23,923 nucleotides of DNA. Source: Halanaerobiaceae bacterium. Lineage in GTDB: Bacteria > Bacillota > Halanaerobiia > Halanaerobiales > Halarsenatibacteraceae. The notes beneath the pieces were generated by a model that saw only the letters and a list, made by a program, of their open reading frames with translations, was not told the DNA's origin and ran no database searches. The translations under genes were made by a program, and so were the position numbers. Positions within the stretch are counted from its first letter, which is position 1. Each line of letters begins with the position of its first letter. Below, one piece after another: positions 23,424-23,923 of the stretch. The stretch covers positions 1-23,923 of the forward strand of contig PWHA01000061.1 of the NCBI GenBank assembly GCA_003554685.1. Reading direction: 5' to 3'.

Positions 23424-23436
23424 GCAGGAATTGTTA

Positions 23437-23923
23437 TTAGTGCTTAACCAGCAGTTTAGTCTGATCCAGCTCTGTAAGTATCAGCTCCAGTTCCCCGGCC
23501 TGGTACTTATATTTATCCTGAATTTCTTTATCATTTAGTTCAACTGCCAGAGGGGCAGCTTCCAGCCCGGTAAACCTGATGGTACAATCCTGAATTCCCC
23601 CGGAATAGTTTTGCTCTTCGGTTTCCAGTTCCAGTTTCAGGCTGTTCTCGGTAGATTCCAGCTGATAGTTGATCAGATTATACCCTCCCTCTTGATAGTC
23701 AAAGCTGATGCCATCATCTTCGTAGATACTGCCCGAAGACTCTACCTGCCTCCGGCCGGGATAAATGTTTAAAACCAGATCAGAAAAACCCCTTCCGGTA
23801 TAAAGTTTGTCTGCCTCAGTGGTCAGGAGCAGGGAATTTTCTGCCACAAAGATCGGCATTTTTTCCAGGGGGGCTGCAATCAAATAGCTCTCACCTCCCT
23901 GGTAGTACTTGCCGCTCCAGAAA
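23437..23923 (-). CDS. Glycoside hydrolase family 31 (alpha-glucosidase-like), C-terminal part
   Basis: The frame is open from the right window edge to its stop at 23437 and gives the last 161 or so residues of a larger protein. It matches the C-terminal beta-sandwich region of GH31 alpha-glucosidases and related enzymes: FWSGKYYQGGESYLIAAPLEKMPIFV (the domain joint after the barrel), LVLNIYPG, and SIYEDDGISFDYQEGGYNLINY. The catalytic barrel lies outside the window, so substrate (maltose, isomaltose or xylosides) cannot be judged. The internal TTG at 23883 is not a start. The rubrerythrin promoter begins immediately after its stop, and no terminator is visible in the short gap. Confidence 0.85.
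   Translation of the reverse strand, partial: FWSGKYYQGGESYLIAAPLEKMPIFVAENSLLLTTEADKLYTGRGFSDLVLNIYPGRRQVESSGSIYEDDGISFDYQEGGYNLINYQLESTENSLKLELETEEQNYSGGIQDCTIRFTGLEAAPLAVELNDKEIQDKYKYQAGELELILTELDQTKLLVKH

Noticed and set aside
1..23923. CRISPR array, tRNA, rRNA or insertion sequence
   Set aside because: No regularly spaced repeats, cloverleaf, rRNA motifs or transposase-like frames were seen on either strand.

Overview
Almost every gene lies on the minus strand. The window carries a lipopolysaccharide (LPS) block (msbA, lpxK, kdsB, kdsA, kdsD, waaA) next to genes typical of anaerobic Firmicutes: rubrerythrin, a superoxide reductase and B12 salvage. Start codons are mixed ATG, GTG and TTG, with GGAGG-type ribosome binding sites. 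This combination points to a diderm (LPS-bearing) fermentative Firmicute, most likely of the Halanaerobiales. The assignment is inferred from gene content and protein character, not from a marker gene.

Layout from left to right. 1-2716: the 5' end of a 3-methyladenine DNA glycosylase gene, a secreted PAP2 phosphatase, a truncated LPS-core kinase and a GT9 heptosyltransferase-like enzyme, probably one transcription unit read leftward. 2717-3587: an AT-rich island with a 20-bp tandem repeat and the only plus-strand gene, a second PAP2 phosphatase. Its reading frame encodes a good signal peptide but has no ordinary start codon in front of it. 3588-11789: the Kdo/lipid A block in transcription order msbA-like, lpxK, kdsB, kdsA, kdsD, and a large fused Kdo-transferase/heptosyltransferase. 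11872-15800: B12 salvage in two units. One is cobS-cobC behind a near-consensus promoter. The other is a cobalamin riboswitch with a long terminator-rich leader, a 29-residue one-helix membrane peptide, btuF and cobU, closed by a strong terminator. 16148-18384: a membrane pseudokinase gene followed by NAD synthetase. 18549-22071: glucose-6-phosphate isomerase, then the overlapping pseudouridine catabolism pair psuK-psuG. 22264-23423: rubrerythrin and a class II superoxide reductase behind a consensus promoter with nested palindromes in the leader. 23437-23923: the C-terminal end of a GH31 alpha-glucosidase-like enzyme.

Working together: KdsD makes arabinose-5-phosphate, KdsA makes Kdo-8-phosphate, and KdsB activates Kdo to CMP-Kdo. 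LpxK finishes lipid IVA, the WaaA part adds Kdo, the fused GT9 part and the separate GT9 enzyme probably extend the core, and the MsbA-like exporter flips the product. BtuF captures corrinoids, and CobU, CobS and CobC finish the nucleotide loop. Rubrerythrin and superoxide reductase detoxify peroxide and superoxide.

The most unusual items are the receptor-like pseudokinase next to nadE, the WaaA-GT9 fusion, the membrane microprotein in the B12-riboswitch unit, the PAP2 gene without a standard start, and the half-length LPS kinase. No tRNA, rRNA, transposase or CRISPR array was seen.
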